Source of the DNA: an uncultured Draconibacterium sp. | GTDB taxonomy: Bacteria; Bacteroidota; Bacteroidia; Bacteroidales; Prolixibacteraceae | Direction: 5' to 3' | Assembly (NCBI RefSeq): GCF_963676815.1 | Contig: NZ_OY781365.1 | Location: 2,390,501 to 2,454,500 of the forward strand | DNA length: 64,000 bases | Shown here: positions 39,690-51,061 of the stretch, piece by piece | How positions within the stretch are numbered: position 1 is the first letter of the stretch | Layout: every line of letters starts with the position of its first letter | The notes under the pieces: generated by a model | What the model saw: the letters and a program-made list of their open reading frames with translations, nothing else | Told to the model about the DNA's origin: nothing | The model's database searches: none | Program-made: the position numbers and the translations under genes

Positions 39690-40358
39690 TTATTTTTCTG
39701 CGAGTTGAATAATGTCTTTTGGTTTAATAATTATGGAATTGTAGCTATGCATTGCGCAGTTGATCATCGCTTTCCCGACTTGTGTGGTGTTTACTACTGC
39801 GTTTGGTGCCACTGCTTTAAATAAGCGCACCAGCCACATAAAATAGTCATACATAAACTGGTAGGCTTTTGTTCGCGATTTTATCCCGTGTAAGGGAATG
39901 ATAAATCCCGGTCGGAACATAAAAGCCTGTTTAAATCCCAGTTTTATCAGGTCATTTTCGGTTTTCCCTTTAACCCGCGCCCACATCACTCGTCCTTTCT
40001 CTGATGAATCAGTTCCTTCGCCTGAAACATAGGTGATTGTCATTTCCGGGTTGAGCGGAAGCAATTCGCGGGCAAGTGCAAGTGTATAATCGTAGGTGAT
40101 CTTTTTATAGTCGTTTTCTTTCATCCCAACCGAACTGATTCCCATGCACAAAAAACAGGCGTCGAAACCCGCGAGTTGCTCCTTAACAGTTGAAAAATCG
40201 GAAAAATCATTTTGAATGAGTTGTTCCAGTTTAGGGTGCGTAACATCAACCGGATTCCTTCCAATTACCAAAACCTTTTCAACCGATTCATGATCGAGAC
40301 ACTCCAGTAAAACTCCTTTTCCCACCATTCCGGTGGCACCTGTCACTATAACCTTCAT
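39690..40358 (-). CDS. NAD(P)-binding Rossmann-fold protein (atypical SDR)
   Basis: This 222-residue protein has the N-terminal dinucleotide motif TGATGMVGKG and the general pattern of atypical short-chain dehydrogenases related to HTATIP2/NmrA-like proteins (LVIGRNPVD, FLCMGISSVG, MFRPGFIIP). The usual Tyr-x3-Lys is not clear, so catalytic activity is uncertain. It is the last of three tightly spaced minus-strand genes, one base after the phosphoesterase stop, so the three are one operon. The substrate is unknown. Confidence 0.84.
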   Translation of the reverse strand: MKVIVTGATGMVGKGVLLECLDHESVEKVLVIGRNPVDVTHPKLEQLIQNDFSDFSTVKEQLAGFDACFLCMGISSVGMKENDYKKITYDYTLALARELLPLNPEMTITYVSGEGTDSSEKGRVMWARVKGKTENDLIKLGFKQAFMFRPGFIIPLHGIKSRTKAYQFMYDYFMWLVRLFKAVAPNAVVNTTQVGKAMINCAMHSYNSIIIKPKDIIQLAEK

Positions 40359-40359
40359 T

Positions 40360-41466
40360 TTATATTGGTTTAAGTTTTAGAATCACAATTTCGCTTTTTG
40401 TTCCAACACGCATTGGCGGGCCAAAAGTTCCTACTCCTTGCGAGGTGTAGATGCGGGTTCCCTTATAATTGCCCAAATCTTTTTTGTATTTGTAGATCAT
40501 GCCTACTACGAAATTGAATGGAAATAACTGACCGTTGTGCGTGTGCCCGGCGAGGTAAAGATCAACGCCGTGTTGATTGGCAAATTCAATTCCATCGGGA
40601 CTGTGATGCAGCAAAACCGTAGGTTTTCCGGGGAATAGATTCAATTCATCAAGAACGGAACGGATGCTCGGACGATTTCTTCTTTCAGGAATTTCCTGTT
40701 GGCTGTTGTCGGCCCGCATGTGATTAAGACCGATAATCTGTATCTGGTTAAAATGCGTTACCTCGTTTTCTAAAACAGTAACTCCAATTTCGCGCAGGTT
40801 ATCTTTCACTTCTTTTGCCCCAGAGTAACCGTCGTGGTTTCCTTCCACAAAATACACAGGAGCATTGAGTTGTTTTAGAGGATCCAGACTTTCGCCGTTT
40901 AAGCGGATTTTACCATCAAACAAATCGCCGGTAATAAATACCACGTCGGGATTTTGGGCATTGGTTTTATCCACTATTCTTTGCAGTGTTTTCGGTCCCC
41001 AGAAATGCCCGATATGAATATCAGAAAGGTGTGCAACCGTAATTTCATTGGTCAGTCCTTTCATTGGAATTTCTACTTCGCTAATTCTTCGGTATTGGGC
41101 GTTTATGATTCCGGCGGCAGTAACAAAAACTGCCAGCGAAAGTGCTGCAATTCCTAATAGACGAGGGACCGATTTTGTAAAAATATTAACCAGATCAACA
41201 ACCGCAACCGAAAGCAAAAGGTAGAGTAAAAAGCCCATCACTATCGAGGCCGCAATGTAAATCATATTACCAAAAGCCGCTTGTGTGTTGGAGGTTGTCG
41301 CAATTCCGACAATCATAAAAACAGTTAACGCGCCAAAAGTTATATAAAGGTAGCGGGCTTTCCGTATGTCGAAATAAAATGTGAATCGCTTGGCGAGGTA
41401 CATATTTGCTCCAACCAGAAATGCGATAAATGCAATAAAAAATAACCAGGGAATAATTTGTCTCAT
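40360..41466 (-). CDS. membrane-anchored metallophosphoesterase
   Basis: About four N-terminal membrane helices (residues 1-125) precede a calcineurin-like phosphoesterase domain. The metal-binding motifs are complete: HLSDIHIGHF, GDLFDG, EGNHDG, LLHHSPDG and AGHTHNGQ. This layout is that of the YkuE/YaeI-type enzymes, some of which hydrolyse UDP-diacylglucosamine or other phospholipid-linked substrates; the real substrate is not known. It is the middle gene of an operon with two SDR-type genes (gaps of 4 bases and 1 base). Confidence 0.9.
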   Translation of the reverse strand: MRQIIPWLFFIAFIAFLVGANMYLAKRFTFYFDIRKARYLYITFGALTVFMIVGIATTSNTQAAFGNMIYIAASIVMGFLLYLLLSVAVVDLVNIFTKSVPRLLGIAALSLAVFVTAAGIINAQYRRISEVEIPMKGLTNEITVAHLSDIHIGHFWGPKTLQRIVDKTNAQNPDVVFITGDLFDGKIRLNGESLDPLKQLNAPVYFVEGNHDGYSGAKEVKDNLREIGVTVLENEVTHFNQIQIIGLNHMRADNSQQEIPERRNRPSIRSVLDELNLFPGKPTVLLHHSPDGIEFANQHGVDLYLAGHTHNGQLFPFNFVVGMIYKYKKDLGNYKGTRIYTSQGVGTFGPPMRVGTKSEIVILKLKPI

Positions 41467-41470
41467 ATTA

Positions 41471-42250
41471 TCAGTTGGTTTGCTGCATTGTTTTAACGGT
41501 TTTCAACAAAAGTTTTTTGGGCATAAAAGGAATAAATGCCATCATTATTTTTTGTGCAGTTGTTAACCCTGAAATGACGTCGATCTTTCCTTTTAGCATG
41601 GCATTGTACCCGGCTTCGGCAACCTTGCGGGCACTCGCCGTTTTTTTGAACATCACGGTTTTATCCATGCCCGATGAAGCGCCAAATTCGGTTTCGGTGG
41701 CACCCGGCATAAGGTTGGTAACAGTAATATTTGTATCCGAAAGTTCGGCCGACAGCGCATTGCTTAGTGAGCGTACATAAGCTTTTGTGGCAAAATAAAC
41801 TGCCTGCAGCGGTCCGGGCATTAAACTGGCTGTTGATGAGTTGTTCAGGATTTTTCCCGAATTGCGTTCAACAAAATCAGGTAAGAATAAGCGAGACATT
41901 GCAGTTAAGGTTTTTACATTCAGGTTAATCATTGCCATGTGTTGCTCGTAATCCAGCTCGTGAAATACGCCGACCCCACCAAATCCGGCGTTGTTAATCA
42001 GAATCTCAATTTCGACGCCTGCCTGTTTAATCTCGTCGTAAATTTCCTTTGGCGATTCGGGTAAGCCTAAATCTTTTGCAATCACAACAACTTTTGTGTT
42101 GTGTTTTGCTTCAAGCTCCTTTTTTAATGCCTCAAGTTTGTCCTTGCTCCGAGCAACAATTACCAGGTCGCCACCTTTTTCTGCATGAATGTGGGCCAGT
42201 TCCCGTCCAATTCCGGTTGATGCACCGGTTATTAATGCAACGTTCTTCAT
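41471..42250 (-). CDS. short-chain dehydrogenase/reductase
   Basis: This is a classical SDR with the cofactor motif TGASTGIGRE, NNAGFGG, the catalytic Ser in NNSSTASLMPG and YFATK (Tyr-x3-Lys). The Arg after the second strand (VARSKDKLEAL) suggests NADPH. The frame is open from an ATG at 42295, but MKNVALITG at 42250 is the natural start (259 residues). The C-terminal tail is basic and hydrophobic, which may associate with the membrane. First gene of the three-gene operon with the phosphoesterase; substrate unknown. Confidence 0.92.
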   Translation of the reverse strand: MKNVALITGASTGIGRELAHIHAEKGGDLVIVARSKDKLEALKKELEAKHNTKVVVIAKDLGLPESPKEIYDEIKQAGVEIEILINNAGFGGVGVFHELDYEQHMAMINLNVKTLTAMSRLFLPDFVERNSGKILNNSSTASLMPGPLQAVYFATKAYVRSLSNALSAELSDTNITVTNLMPGATETEFGASSGMDKTVMFKKTASARKVAEAGYNAMLKGKIDVISGLTTAQKIMMAFIPFMPKKLLLKTVKTMQQTN

Positions 42251-42438
42251 TGTTCTAATTTTATGTAGTGTTTTCAAAACTTTAATATTAAACAAAATTA
42301 TAGAGGGATTGATTAAGTACTACTACTTTTTCCGTTCAGAAATATTGAGGTTCGTCTCTTGAGGTCTTTAGAAGTTTGTTGAACAAAACCGGCAAAAAAT
42401 TCTTAACTTATTAGAATTAAAAATCTAAATCAACGGTA

Positions 42439-43839
42439 ATGAAATCAATAGCTTTTTTAATCACCTGTTTATTCCTCATTTTTTCATTTTCGGCAAACGC
42501 GCAAGACGGCGCGCAACTGTACGGGCAAAATTGTGCTTCGTGCCATGGCGCCAATTTGGGTGGTGGAAATGCTGCCAGCTTAGTTGATGGTATTTGGCAG
42601 TTTGGTGCCGAAGACAATTATGTTTTCCGGAATATAAAATTTGGAATTGCACATTTGGGAATGCCTTCGTACGCAGAAACACTGAGCGATGGCGAGATTG
42701 GAGCCATCCTTAAATATATCCGTGAATCGGAAAATAAAGTTGGCGCCCAAAAACCGCCAATTGCCAAAGAAATAGAAACGTTGGATTATAAAGTTGATGT
42801 GGAAATTTTTGCTGAAGGACTGGAAGTTCCGTGGGCTATTGATTTTATTGATGAAAATACAGCTTTAATAACTGAGCGTCCGGGCAGGCTGCGGATTGTG
42901 CAAGATGGAAAATTATTAGAAGAGCCGGTAAAAAACACACCCGAAGTTTTAAACGAAGGGCAGGGCGGTTTGCTGGATGTTGCGGTTGATCCGGATTATT
43001 TGGAGAATGGCTGGATTTATTTGGCTTACAGTCACGTATTAACAAGTGGTTACGATGGAAACCGCCCGCCAGCTATGACCAGAATTGTGCGCGGAAAAAT
43101 TGAAGATAACACCTGGGCCAGTGAAGAAGTGATATTTGAAGCGCCACACGATACTTACCGGACCACTCGTCACCATTATGGTTGCCGCATTGTTTTCGAT
43201 CCGTGGGGACATTTGTTTTTTGCCATTGGCGACCGCGGTGCCGGTTACCAGGCGCAGGATTTTACTTTGCCCAATGGGAAAGTACATCGTATTTTTAAAG
43301 ACGGAAGTATTCCGGAAGACAATCCATTTGTTGACGAGGAAGGCGCTGTGCAGTCGTTATTTTCGCTGGGAAACCGTAACATCCAGGGAATGGCTATTCA
43401 TCCGCAAACCGGAGAACTTTGGGTAACCGAGCATGGCCCAATGGGAGGCGATGAACTGAACCTGATTGAGTGGGGCAAAAACTACGGATGGGAAACCATA
43501 ACATATGGAAAAAATTACAACGGAACAGTAATAACCGATGTGAAGCATAAACCCGGAATGGAGCAACCGAACCTCTATTGGCGGCCATCGATTGCAGTTT
43601 GTGGCCTTGATTTTTATCGCGGAGACCTTTTCAGTAAATGGGAAAATAAACTGCTGGTTGGAGCCTTAAAATACGAGGAGGTGCGTTTGCTGCAAATTGA
43701 AGGAGATAAAGTGGTTCATCAAGAGGTGATTGTGAAAAATCAGGGACGTGTGCGCGATGTGTCAACCGGGCCCGAGGGTGCAATTTATGTGGTGTTGAAT
43801 AAACCGGGAACAGTAATTAAACTAACTCCTCAGGATTAG
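42439..43839 (+). CDS. cytochrome c-PQQ-dependent sugar dehydrogenase fusion
   Basis: A signal peptide (about 1-21, ending ANA) is followed by a c-type cytochrome domain (heme motif CASCH, axial Met probably in LGMPSYAETL) and then by a six-bladed propeller of the soluble glucose/sorbosone dehydrogenase family (EVPWAIDFID, ITERPGRLRIV, EGQGGLLDVAVDP, LFSLGNRNIQGMA, EHGPMGGDELN). The propeller would oxidise an aldose using PQQ and pass electrons to the attached heme, so the fusion gives an intramolecular electron path in the periplasm. The convergent Rrf2 gene is only 3 bases away. Confidence 0.92.
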   Translation: MKSIAFLITCLFLIFSFSANAQDGAQLYGQNCASCHGANLGGGNAASLVDGIWQFGAEDNYVFRNIKFGIAHLGMPSYAETLSDGEIGAILKYIRESENKVGAQKPPIAKEIETLDYKVDVEIFAEGLEVPWAIDFIDENTALITERPGRLRIVQDGKLLEEPVKNTPEVLNEGQGGLLDVAVDPDYLENGWIYLAYSHVLTSGYDGNRPPAMTRIVRGKIEDNTWASEEVIFEAPHDTYRTTRHHYGCRIVFDPWGHLFFAIGDRGAGYQAQDFTLPNGKVHRIFKDGSIPEDNPFVDEEGAVQSLFSLGNRNIQGMAIHPQTGELWVTEHGPMGGDELNLIEWGKNYGWETITYGKNYNGTVITDVKHKPGMEQPNLYWRPSIAVCGLDFYRGDLFSKWENKLLVGALKYEEVRLLQIEGDKVVHQEVIVKNQGRVRDVSTGPEGAIYVVLNKPGTVIKLTPQD

Positions 43840-43842
43840 TGC

Positions 43843-44286
43843 TTACTTGCACAATGTTGTCTGCACAAGCTCTCCCAGTTTCGATTGTTCATTCATTATG
43901 TCCTGAATTGTAGTTGATTTCAGAATTTCAACAAACTGGCGATTCAAATTTCCCCAAAAGCCAAACAAAGCGCAAATGTCTTTTCGTTGGCATTGGTAAT
44001 TTTCCGACACGCAGTCAACTACGCAAACTCCCGGTTCAAAAGCACTGTGGATATCATAAATAGTTATTTCTTCCGGTTTGCAAGCTAAAATATAACCGCT
44101 GCGTCGTCCTCCGGCTTTTGTTACCAGACCCGCAACTTTTAATGAGTTGATGATGTGGTCCAGGTATTTATAAGAGAGATTCTGGTTGGCAGCAATATCT
44201 TTTTGATAGATACCATTTTCGGAGTTATTTAATGCTATTTCGAGAATAGCTCTTAATCCATATCGCGTTCTAGTGCTAAACTTCAA
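43843..44286 (-). CDS. Rrf2 family transcriptional regulator
   Basis: This 147-residue protein has an N-terminal winged-helix domain (MKFSTRTRYGLRAILEIA, GGRRSGYILA) and the Cys cluster CVVDCVSENYQCQRKDIC in the position used by IscR/NsrR-type members to hold an iron-sulfur cluster. It is thus probably a redox- or NO-responsive repressor. It has its own promoter element and no same-strand neighbour close by. Its targets cannot be seen, although the convergent sugar dehydrogenase is adjacent. Confidence 0.93.
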   Translation of the reverse strand: MKFSTRTRYGLRAILEIALNNSENGIYQKDIAANQNLSYKYLDHIINSLKVAGLVTKAGGRRSGYILACKPEEITIYDIHSAFEPGVCVVDCVSENYQCQRKDICALFGFWGNLNRQFVEILKSTTIQDIMNEQSKLGELVQTTLCK

Positions 44287-44316
44287 GGCTTCTGGTTTTT
44301 GTTAAAATGCTTGCCG

Positions 44317-44324
44317 CAAATTTA
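44317..44324 (-). promoter_or_regulatory. -7 promoter element for the Rrf2 gene
   Basis: TAAATTTG on the minus strand, perfect TAnnTTTG, 30 bases before the ATG at 44286. Confidence 0.52.
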
Positions 44325-44510
44325 ATAAAATAGTGAGGATTATACACATACGTAGAGTTCAGTTGTTGAAGGAAGCTTCTATTTAACGTTATTTTTAATT
44401 CGGTAGCCAAAAAATGGTGCAATGGCCAACTGGTTTGTCAAGTAACTACAAAATATGTTGACTGTTTATTTTTCGTTAATGCTTGATTAGCGAGGTGCGA
44501 GTTATTGAAA

Positions 44511-45692
44511 TTATAGTGCTCTAAATTTAACAATCCAGCCATCGCTCCTGGTGTTTTCTTCCTCTTGTATTCCCGGTCCGATTACTACAAAACCACCATC
44601 AGAGCTGTTTATTATACGCGATGCATGATCGTTATTAAAACGCAGGCGGAGCAATTTTTCGTTCAGCTCGTTTCCGTCCGGATCGATATTTAGTAGCCAC
44701 GGTCCGATTTTGCCAATAAAAGAGGTCGCTTTTATGCCCGCTATTATAAATGTACCATCGGGTCTTATTGTCAGGGCATTTCCACCTTCCGATCCTTCGC
44801 GGTCAACACTCTTTGTCCACAGTATTTCGCCTGTTGAATTTATTTTGTTTAAAACCAGGTCGTAATCGAAAATAGGATCAGCAGAGTTGATGTCGTTTAA
44901 ACATTTACCGTTCCAGCCAACAATCATTAAAGCACTGTCGGGCGAGCAACATATACATGCGGGCCATACTTTTTGGTCGGGGGTTTTTATCCACGAAAAC
45001 CATTTTGCTTGTCCAAGCGGACTAATTCGAATCGCAATAATGTCGCAATTATTTTTTCCGGCTTCACTTATTTGTGCGGCCAATGCAAAATCGCCGTTAG
45101 GAATTTCTTTTATCGATCGGGCGCACCCGGTCATATCTGTCATAAATAACTTTTCCATTATAAATTCGCCATTCTCATCCAGGGTTGCCATCCATATTTT
45201 AGGATCGTTTGGTGTTTCACTTTTCGACCCGGCAAGTGCGAAATGATTGTCAGATAACGAAATAATATCTTCTACCGATGTGTATTCTGCAATTAGTTCT
45301 TTTTTCCAGATTTCGTTTCCATTCTCATCCAGTTTAAGCAAAAGGCAACTTTGTGTTTCGCCCTCAGTGCAAGAGCCCATTAGTACATAACTTTTATCGG
45401 TGAGTTGTGTAAGTCGTTTCGGGATTTCTTTCTTTTCGGTGCCAATTGTTTTTGTCCACAGTGTGTCGCCATTTTCTGTAAAACGAATTAGCTCAAAATC
45501 GAAAGAGTTAGCTTTAATTTTAACAGCTCCGCATACGGTGTAACCTTTATTTGCATCCTCAAGTATATCGGTGTAAAAGTCGCAGCCTCTTATTCCCGAT
45601 TGTTTGTTCCAGTCGGGTTCGGGAATTTGCGCAGACGATGATATCAGGCTCGCAAAAAAAAGAATGTAAGTATAAACCGGTGTTTTTAGCAT
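44511..45692 (-). CDS. secreted beta-propeller-like protein, unknown function
   Basis: This 393-residue exported protein (signal peptide to about residue 21) is built of repeats of the type LDENGNEIWKK, INSTGEILWTKS and DGGFVVIGPG, the pattern of Bacteroidota proteins that form seven- or eight-bladed propellers. There are many Cys residues (CICC, GC, NGKC), which is unusual for the type. No C-terminal type IX sorting domain is visible. Function unknown. It appears monocistronic, with gene-free DNA on both sides. Confidence 0.8.
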   Translation of the reverse strand: MLKTPVYTYILFFASLISSSAQIPEPDWNKQSGIRGCDFYTDILEDANKGYTVCGAVKIKANSFDFELIRFTENGDTLWTKTIGTEKKEIPKRLTQLTDKSYVLMGSCTEGETQSCLLLKLDENGNEIWKKELIAEYTSVEDIISLSDNHFALAGSKSETPNDPKIWMATLDENGEFIMEKLFMTDMTGCARSIKEIPNGDFALAAQISEAGKNNCDIIAIRISPLGQAKWFSWIKTPDQKVWPACICCSPDSALMIVGWNGKCLNDINSADPIFDYDLVLNKINSTGEILWTKSVDREGSEGGNALTIRPDGTFIIAGIKATSFIGKIGPWLLNIDPDGNELNEKLLRLRFNNDHASRIINSSDGGFVVIGPGIQEEENTRSDGWIVKFRAL

Positions 45693-46017
45693 GATGTTAG
45701 TTGTTGATTAGTTTTTAACCCGAGTTCCTTAAATTAAATGGTATACAGGCAGACTGATTGCAATCATTTTGGTTCACATGTCTTTATACCAAAAATAAAG
45801 AGCTTGGGTTTCAGTAATTTAATTAAACGAGCAAGTGGTTATTTCGATAGATTTTTTAAAAATTAGCTGTTGTACAGAACCGGCTACCGACCTGTGGCTT
45901 TAGCTAAAACGCAATGTCGAATTTTAAAAAGTTTTAAATTCGCTTAACCTTGGATTGAAGCATTTTTCAAAACACAGGAATTTATATACTTTCGTCGAGT
46001 TATTTAGAAATGTAAAC
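45693..46017. other. gene-free divergent intergenic region
   Basis: 325 bases between two divergent genes. TAACCTTG at 45945-45952 has one mismatch to the -7 consensus and may drive the RND gene. No terminator, RNA gene or ORF was seen. Confidence 0.45.
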
Positions 46018-48420
46018 ATGTGGATTAAACTATCCAGACTAATCCTTAGGAATAGAATCCTCTTTCTTTCAGTTTTGGCTGTTATTACCATTTTTCTGGG
46101 ATATCATGCCCGAAAAGTGGAGATGTCATACGAGTATGCTTCATTGCTGCCAAAGAAAGATCAAGCCTATAAAGATTATCAGAATTTTGTTGAAATATTT
46201 GGTCAGGAGGGGAACCTGATCATTGTTGGTGTGCAAGACACGAACTTTTTTCGTCTTGATCATTTTAATGCGTGGAAATCATTATGCAATGATTTGAAAA
46301 AAGTTGATGGAGTTGAAAATTTACTTTCGGTATCGAACACCTACAACCTTGAAAAAAACAAGGAAGAAAAAAAATTTGAAGTTGTAAATACCTTTCCGGA
46401 CACCATTGCTACCCAGGAACAACTGGATGCGTATGTGGCCGAATTTAAACGGCTGCCTTTTTATCGCAAGTTGGTTTATAACGACGAAACCGACACGTAT
46501 TTGCTGGCCATAACGGTTAACAAAGACAAAATGGCGAGCAAAGAGCGCGAAGACCTGGTTGCCGGAATTCAGGAGGTTTGCCATAATTTCGAGCAGAAAG
46601 AAGATGTTAAACTTCATTACTCGGGAGTGCCCTACATTAGGGTGGTAAATTCGGTAAAAATTAAACGCGAGCTGTACATGTTCAGTGTGCTGGCGCTGGT
46701 AATTTGTATCGTGGTGCTGTTCCTGTTTTTCCGTTCGTTTAAAGCAGTTTTTGTTCCGGTACTCATTGTAATTGTCGGTGTAATTTGGGCCATGGGAATG
46801 TTGTCGCTTTTCGGCTACAAAATAACCTTGTTGTCCGGAATGATTCCGCCTTTGCTCATCGTTATTGGAATACCGAACAGTATTTACATGCTGAATAAAT
46901 TCCACCACGAGTACGTTAGCCACGGAAATAAAATAAAGGCGCTGCAACGTGTGATTATTAAAATTGGTAACGCTACCTTTTTAACCAACCTCACCACGGC
47001 TTCAGGATTTGCTACATTTATTATTGTAAAAAGCGATATTTTAAGGCAGTTTGGCATAATTGCCTCGTTAAATATTTTGGGGCTTTTTATTCTTTCACTG
47101 CTGCTTATCCCAATTATATTCAGTTTTATCGGAGCGCCTTCATCGCGCCACGTTGGTCACCTCGATAATAAATTAGTGACCAGGATTATTCGTAAACTGA
47201 TGCACATTACACAGAATTACCGACAGGTGGTTTACTTTGTTACCATCGGTGTAATTGTTTTAAGTATTTACGGAATTACTTTAATGAAAAGCTCGGGCTA
47301 CATGCTCGACGATATTCCTGAAGATGACCCGGTTTATGTTGATCTGAAGTTTTTTGAACGCAACTTTAACGGCCTTATGCCGCTGGAGATAATGGTTGAT
47401 ACCAAAAAACCACAAGGAGTTATGCAATTAACCACTTTCCGGAAAATTGAACAGTTGGAAGATCGTTTGGCTGAATATCCTGAATTATCAGCATCTACAT
47501 CGTTACTTAATTTGCTGAAATTTGCCAAGCAGGCATTTTATAACGGGCACGAGCGTTATTACAGCCTGCCCAATAACCGCGAAAAAAACTTTATTCTGCA
47601 ATACGCATCAACCGGCGAAGAAAATGTTGATTTGTTGCATTCGTTTATGGACAGTACCCGCCAGATTACGCGAATAAGTATCAGGGTAAAAGATGTGGGT
47701 ACCAAACGAATGGAAGAGTTGTATACCCAGTTTAATGCCGATATAGACTCCATATTTACGTCTGATAAATATGATGTAACGGTAACCGGATCGAGTATTG
47801 TTTCATTTAAAGGGAATCAGTATTTGTTAAAGAATCTGTTCACTAGCCTTGGCCTGGCAATATTATTGATTTCAACATTTATGGCCATCATGTTCTCGTC
47901 GTGGAGAATGGTGATACTCTCACTAACACCAAACATTATCCCGCTGATTTTTACAGCAGCAATTATGGGATTTACCGGCATTCCGATAAAGGCGTCAACC
48001 ATTTTGGTTTTTAGTATCGCTTTTGGTATTTCGGTTGATAATACGATACATTTTTTGGCCAAATACAGGCAAGAGCTCAATATGACTAACTGGGACATCC
48101 GAAAATCGGTTGTAATTGCACTAAAAGAAACCGGAGTAAGTATGTTGTACACTTCGGTAGTGTTGTTTTTTGGTTTCGGAATTTTTACTGTGTCCAATTT
48201 CGGAGGAACGCAAGCTATGGGAATTTTGGTTTCGTTAACGTTGCTGGTTGCCGTAACATCAAACCTGATATTGCTGCCATCGTTAATTTCCGGACTTGAG
48301 CGGATTACAACAACCGAAGCCTTTAAAGAACCTCTGCTTCATATTTACGACGAGGAAGAAGACATTGAACTTGAAGACCTGGAAATTGTTCCGGATGATG
48401 AATTAAACCTGGATAAATAA
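46018..48420 (+). CDS. RND/MMPL-family exporter
   Basis: This is an inner-membrane exporter of about 800 residues with two repeats of one helix, a large periplasmic loop and five helices. Typical transport segments are LSGMIPPLLIVIGIPNSIYMLNKF and, in the second half, LVFSIAFGISVDNTIHFLAKY with the conserved Asp. It is of the MMPL/HpnN-like class that moves lipids or hydrophobic compounds. The frame opens at 45955, but MWIKLSRLI at 46018 fits the first helix better. Its TAA overlaps the ATG of a polyprenyl diphosphate synthase gene (TAATG), hinting at an isoprenoid-linked substrate; that link is inference. Confidence 0.9.
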   Translation: MWIKLSRLILRNRILFLSVLAVITIFLGYHARKVEMSYEYASLLPKKDQAYKDYQNFVEIFGQEGNLIIVGVQDTNFFRLDHFNAWKSLCNDLKKVDGVENLLSVSNTYNLEKNKEEKKFEVVNTFPDTIATQEQLDAYVAEFKRLPFYRKLVYNDETDTYLLAITVNKDKMASKEREDLVAGIQEVCHNFEQKEDVKLHYSGVPYIRVVNSVKIKRELYMFSVLALVICIVVLFLFFRSFKAVFVPVLIVIVGVIWAMGMLSLFGYKITLLSGMIPPLLIVIGIPNSIYMLNKFHHEYVSHGNKIKALQRVIIKIGNATFLTNLTTASGFATFIIVKSDILRQFGIIASLNILGLFILSLLLIPIIFSFIGAPSSRHVGHLDNKLVTRIIRKLMHITQNYRQVVYFVTIGVIVLSIYGITLMKSSGYMLDDIPEDDPVYVDLKFFERNFNGLMPLEIMVDTKKPQGVMQLTTFRKIEQLEDRLAEYPELSASTSLLNLLKFAKQAFYNGHERYYSLPNNREKNFILQYASTGEENVDLLHSFMDSTRQITRISIRVKDVGTKRMEELYTQFNADIDSIFTSDKYDVTVTGSSIVSFKGNQYLLKNLFTSLGLAILLISTFMAIMFSSWRMVILSLTPNIIPLIFTAAIMGFTGIPIKASTILVFSIAFGISVDNTIHFLAKYRQELNMTNWDIRKSVVIALKETGVSMLYTSVVLFFGFGIFTVSNFGGTQAMGILVSLTLLVAVTSNLILLPSLISGLERITTTEAFKEPLLHIYDEEEDIELEDLEIVPDDELNLDK

Positions 48421-49403
48421 TGTACAGTGTAGAAGAGCTTCAGAAAATTGTGAGTACCGAAGTTGAAAAGTGCTCGAAACAACTCCTTAAAAATAAACCG
48501 GTAGAATTGTACAATCCCATTCATTATTCGCTTGATATGGGTGGTAAACGTTTACGTCCGGTATTGGTTCTGCTCGCTTTTAACATGTTTTCTAACGAAA
48601 TAGAGAAAGCACTTCCGGCAGCAATAGGAATTGAGGTTTTTCATAATTTCACGCTATTGCACGATGATATTATGGACAAGGCTGATGTGCGCAGAAGTCG
48701 CCCGACGGTGCATAAACAATTCAGCGAAAATGCTGCTATTTTATCCGGCGATGCCATGGCTTTTCAGTCGTATCGGTATTTCCTTGAAGAGCGGTCAGAA
48801 GCTCTTCCCGAAGTTTTAGAAGTGTTTAGTAAAACGGCGCTTGAAGTTTGTGAGGGGCAGCAATACGATATGGATTTTGAACAGCGAATGGATGTTACTG
48901 AGGAGGAATACCTCGAGATGATTCGCTTAAAAACAGCTGTTTTACTGGCTGGAAGCTTAAAGGTTGGAGCGCTTTTGGCAAATGCTCCCGAATTGGTTGC
49001 AAATCAACTTTATGATTTTGGAATTAATCTTGGGTTGGCTTTCCAGTTGCAGGACGATCTTTTGGATACTTTTGGCGATCAGGCAGTTTTTGGAAAACAA
49101 ATTGGTGGCGACATTTTAGCCAATAAAAAAACTTTCCTGCTGATAAATGCACTTGAAAATGCATCAGAAAATGAAAAAGCAACGTTAATAAGTTGGATTG
49201 AAAAAACAGATTTTGATCCAAAAGAAAAAATTGCTGCTGTTACCAATTTGTATCAATCAATTGGAATAAAAAATATTGCCGAAGAAAAAGTGAATGACTT
49301 TTTTAATAAAGCCGTCTGTATTTTAGACGATTTAAATGTGCAGGATGTTGTAAAACAGCCACTTCGAAACCTTGCACACAAAATGCTTACACGTAAGCAT
49401 TAA
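48420..49403 (+). CDS. polyprenyl diphosphate synthase
   Basis: This is a trans-type prenyl diphosphate synthase (327 residues) with both Asp-rich motifs: LLHDDIMD and FQLQDDLLD, plus GGKRLRPVL and GDAMAFQS. Product length (farnesyl, geranylgeranyl or octaprenyl) depends on the residues before the first motif (FHNFTL), which are aromatic and suggest a short to medium chain; this is not firm. The single-base overlap with the RND exporter gene implies translational coupling and perhaps a shared lipid pathway. It may also feed quinones or carotenoids. Confidence 0.93.
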   Translation: MYSVEELQKIVSTEVEKCSKQLLKNKPVELYNPIHYSLDMGGKRLRPVLVLLAFNMFSNEIEKALPAAIGIEVFHNFTLLHDDIMDKADVRRSRPTVHKQFSENAAILSGDAMAFQSYRYFLEERSEALPEVLEVFSKTALEVCEGQQYDMDFEQRMDVTEEEYLEMIRLKTAVLLAGSLKVGALLANAPELVANQLYDFGINLGLAFQLQDDLLDTFGDQAVFGKQIGGDILANKKTFLLINALENASENEKATLISWIEKTDFDPKEKIAAVTNLYQSIGIKNIAEEKVNDFFNKAVCILDDLNVQDVVKQPLRNLAHKMLTRKH

Positions 49404-49440
49404 AACGCTTTAACTAAGTTAAATTATCTTACAAAACCCA

Positions 49441-49479
49441 TATGCAAACTTGCATAAAAACAAAACAATGCTAAATTTG
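49441..49479 (+). promoter_or_regulatory. atpD promoter with palindrome at the -33 region
   Basis: TTG (49450-49452), a 19-base spacer and TAAATTTG (49472-49479, perfect TAnnTTTG) form the best-spaced promoter in the window. The palindrome TATGCAA-AC-TTGCATA (49441-49456) covers the -33 element and may be an operator. Confidence 0.62.
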
Positions 49480-49531
49480 TTGGGTCTATAAATTTTAAAT
49501 GAAAAACGGGTTAAACCGGACTTAAATCTAA

Positions 49532-51043
<1,512 letters not shown>

Positions 51044-51061
51044 AATCGGAAAGGAAGTAAA

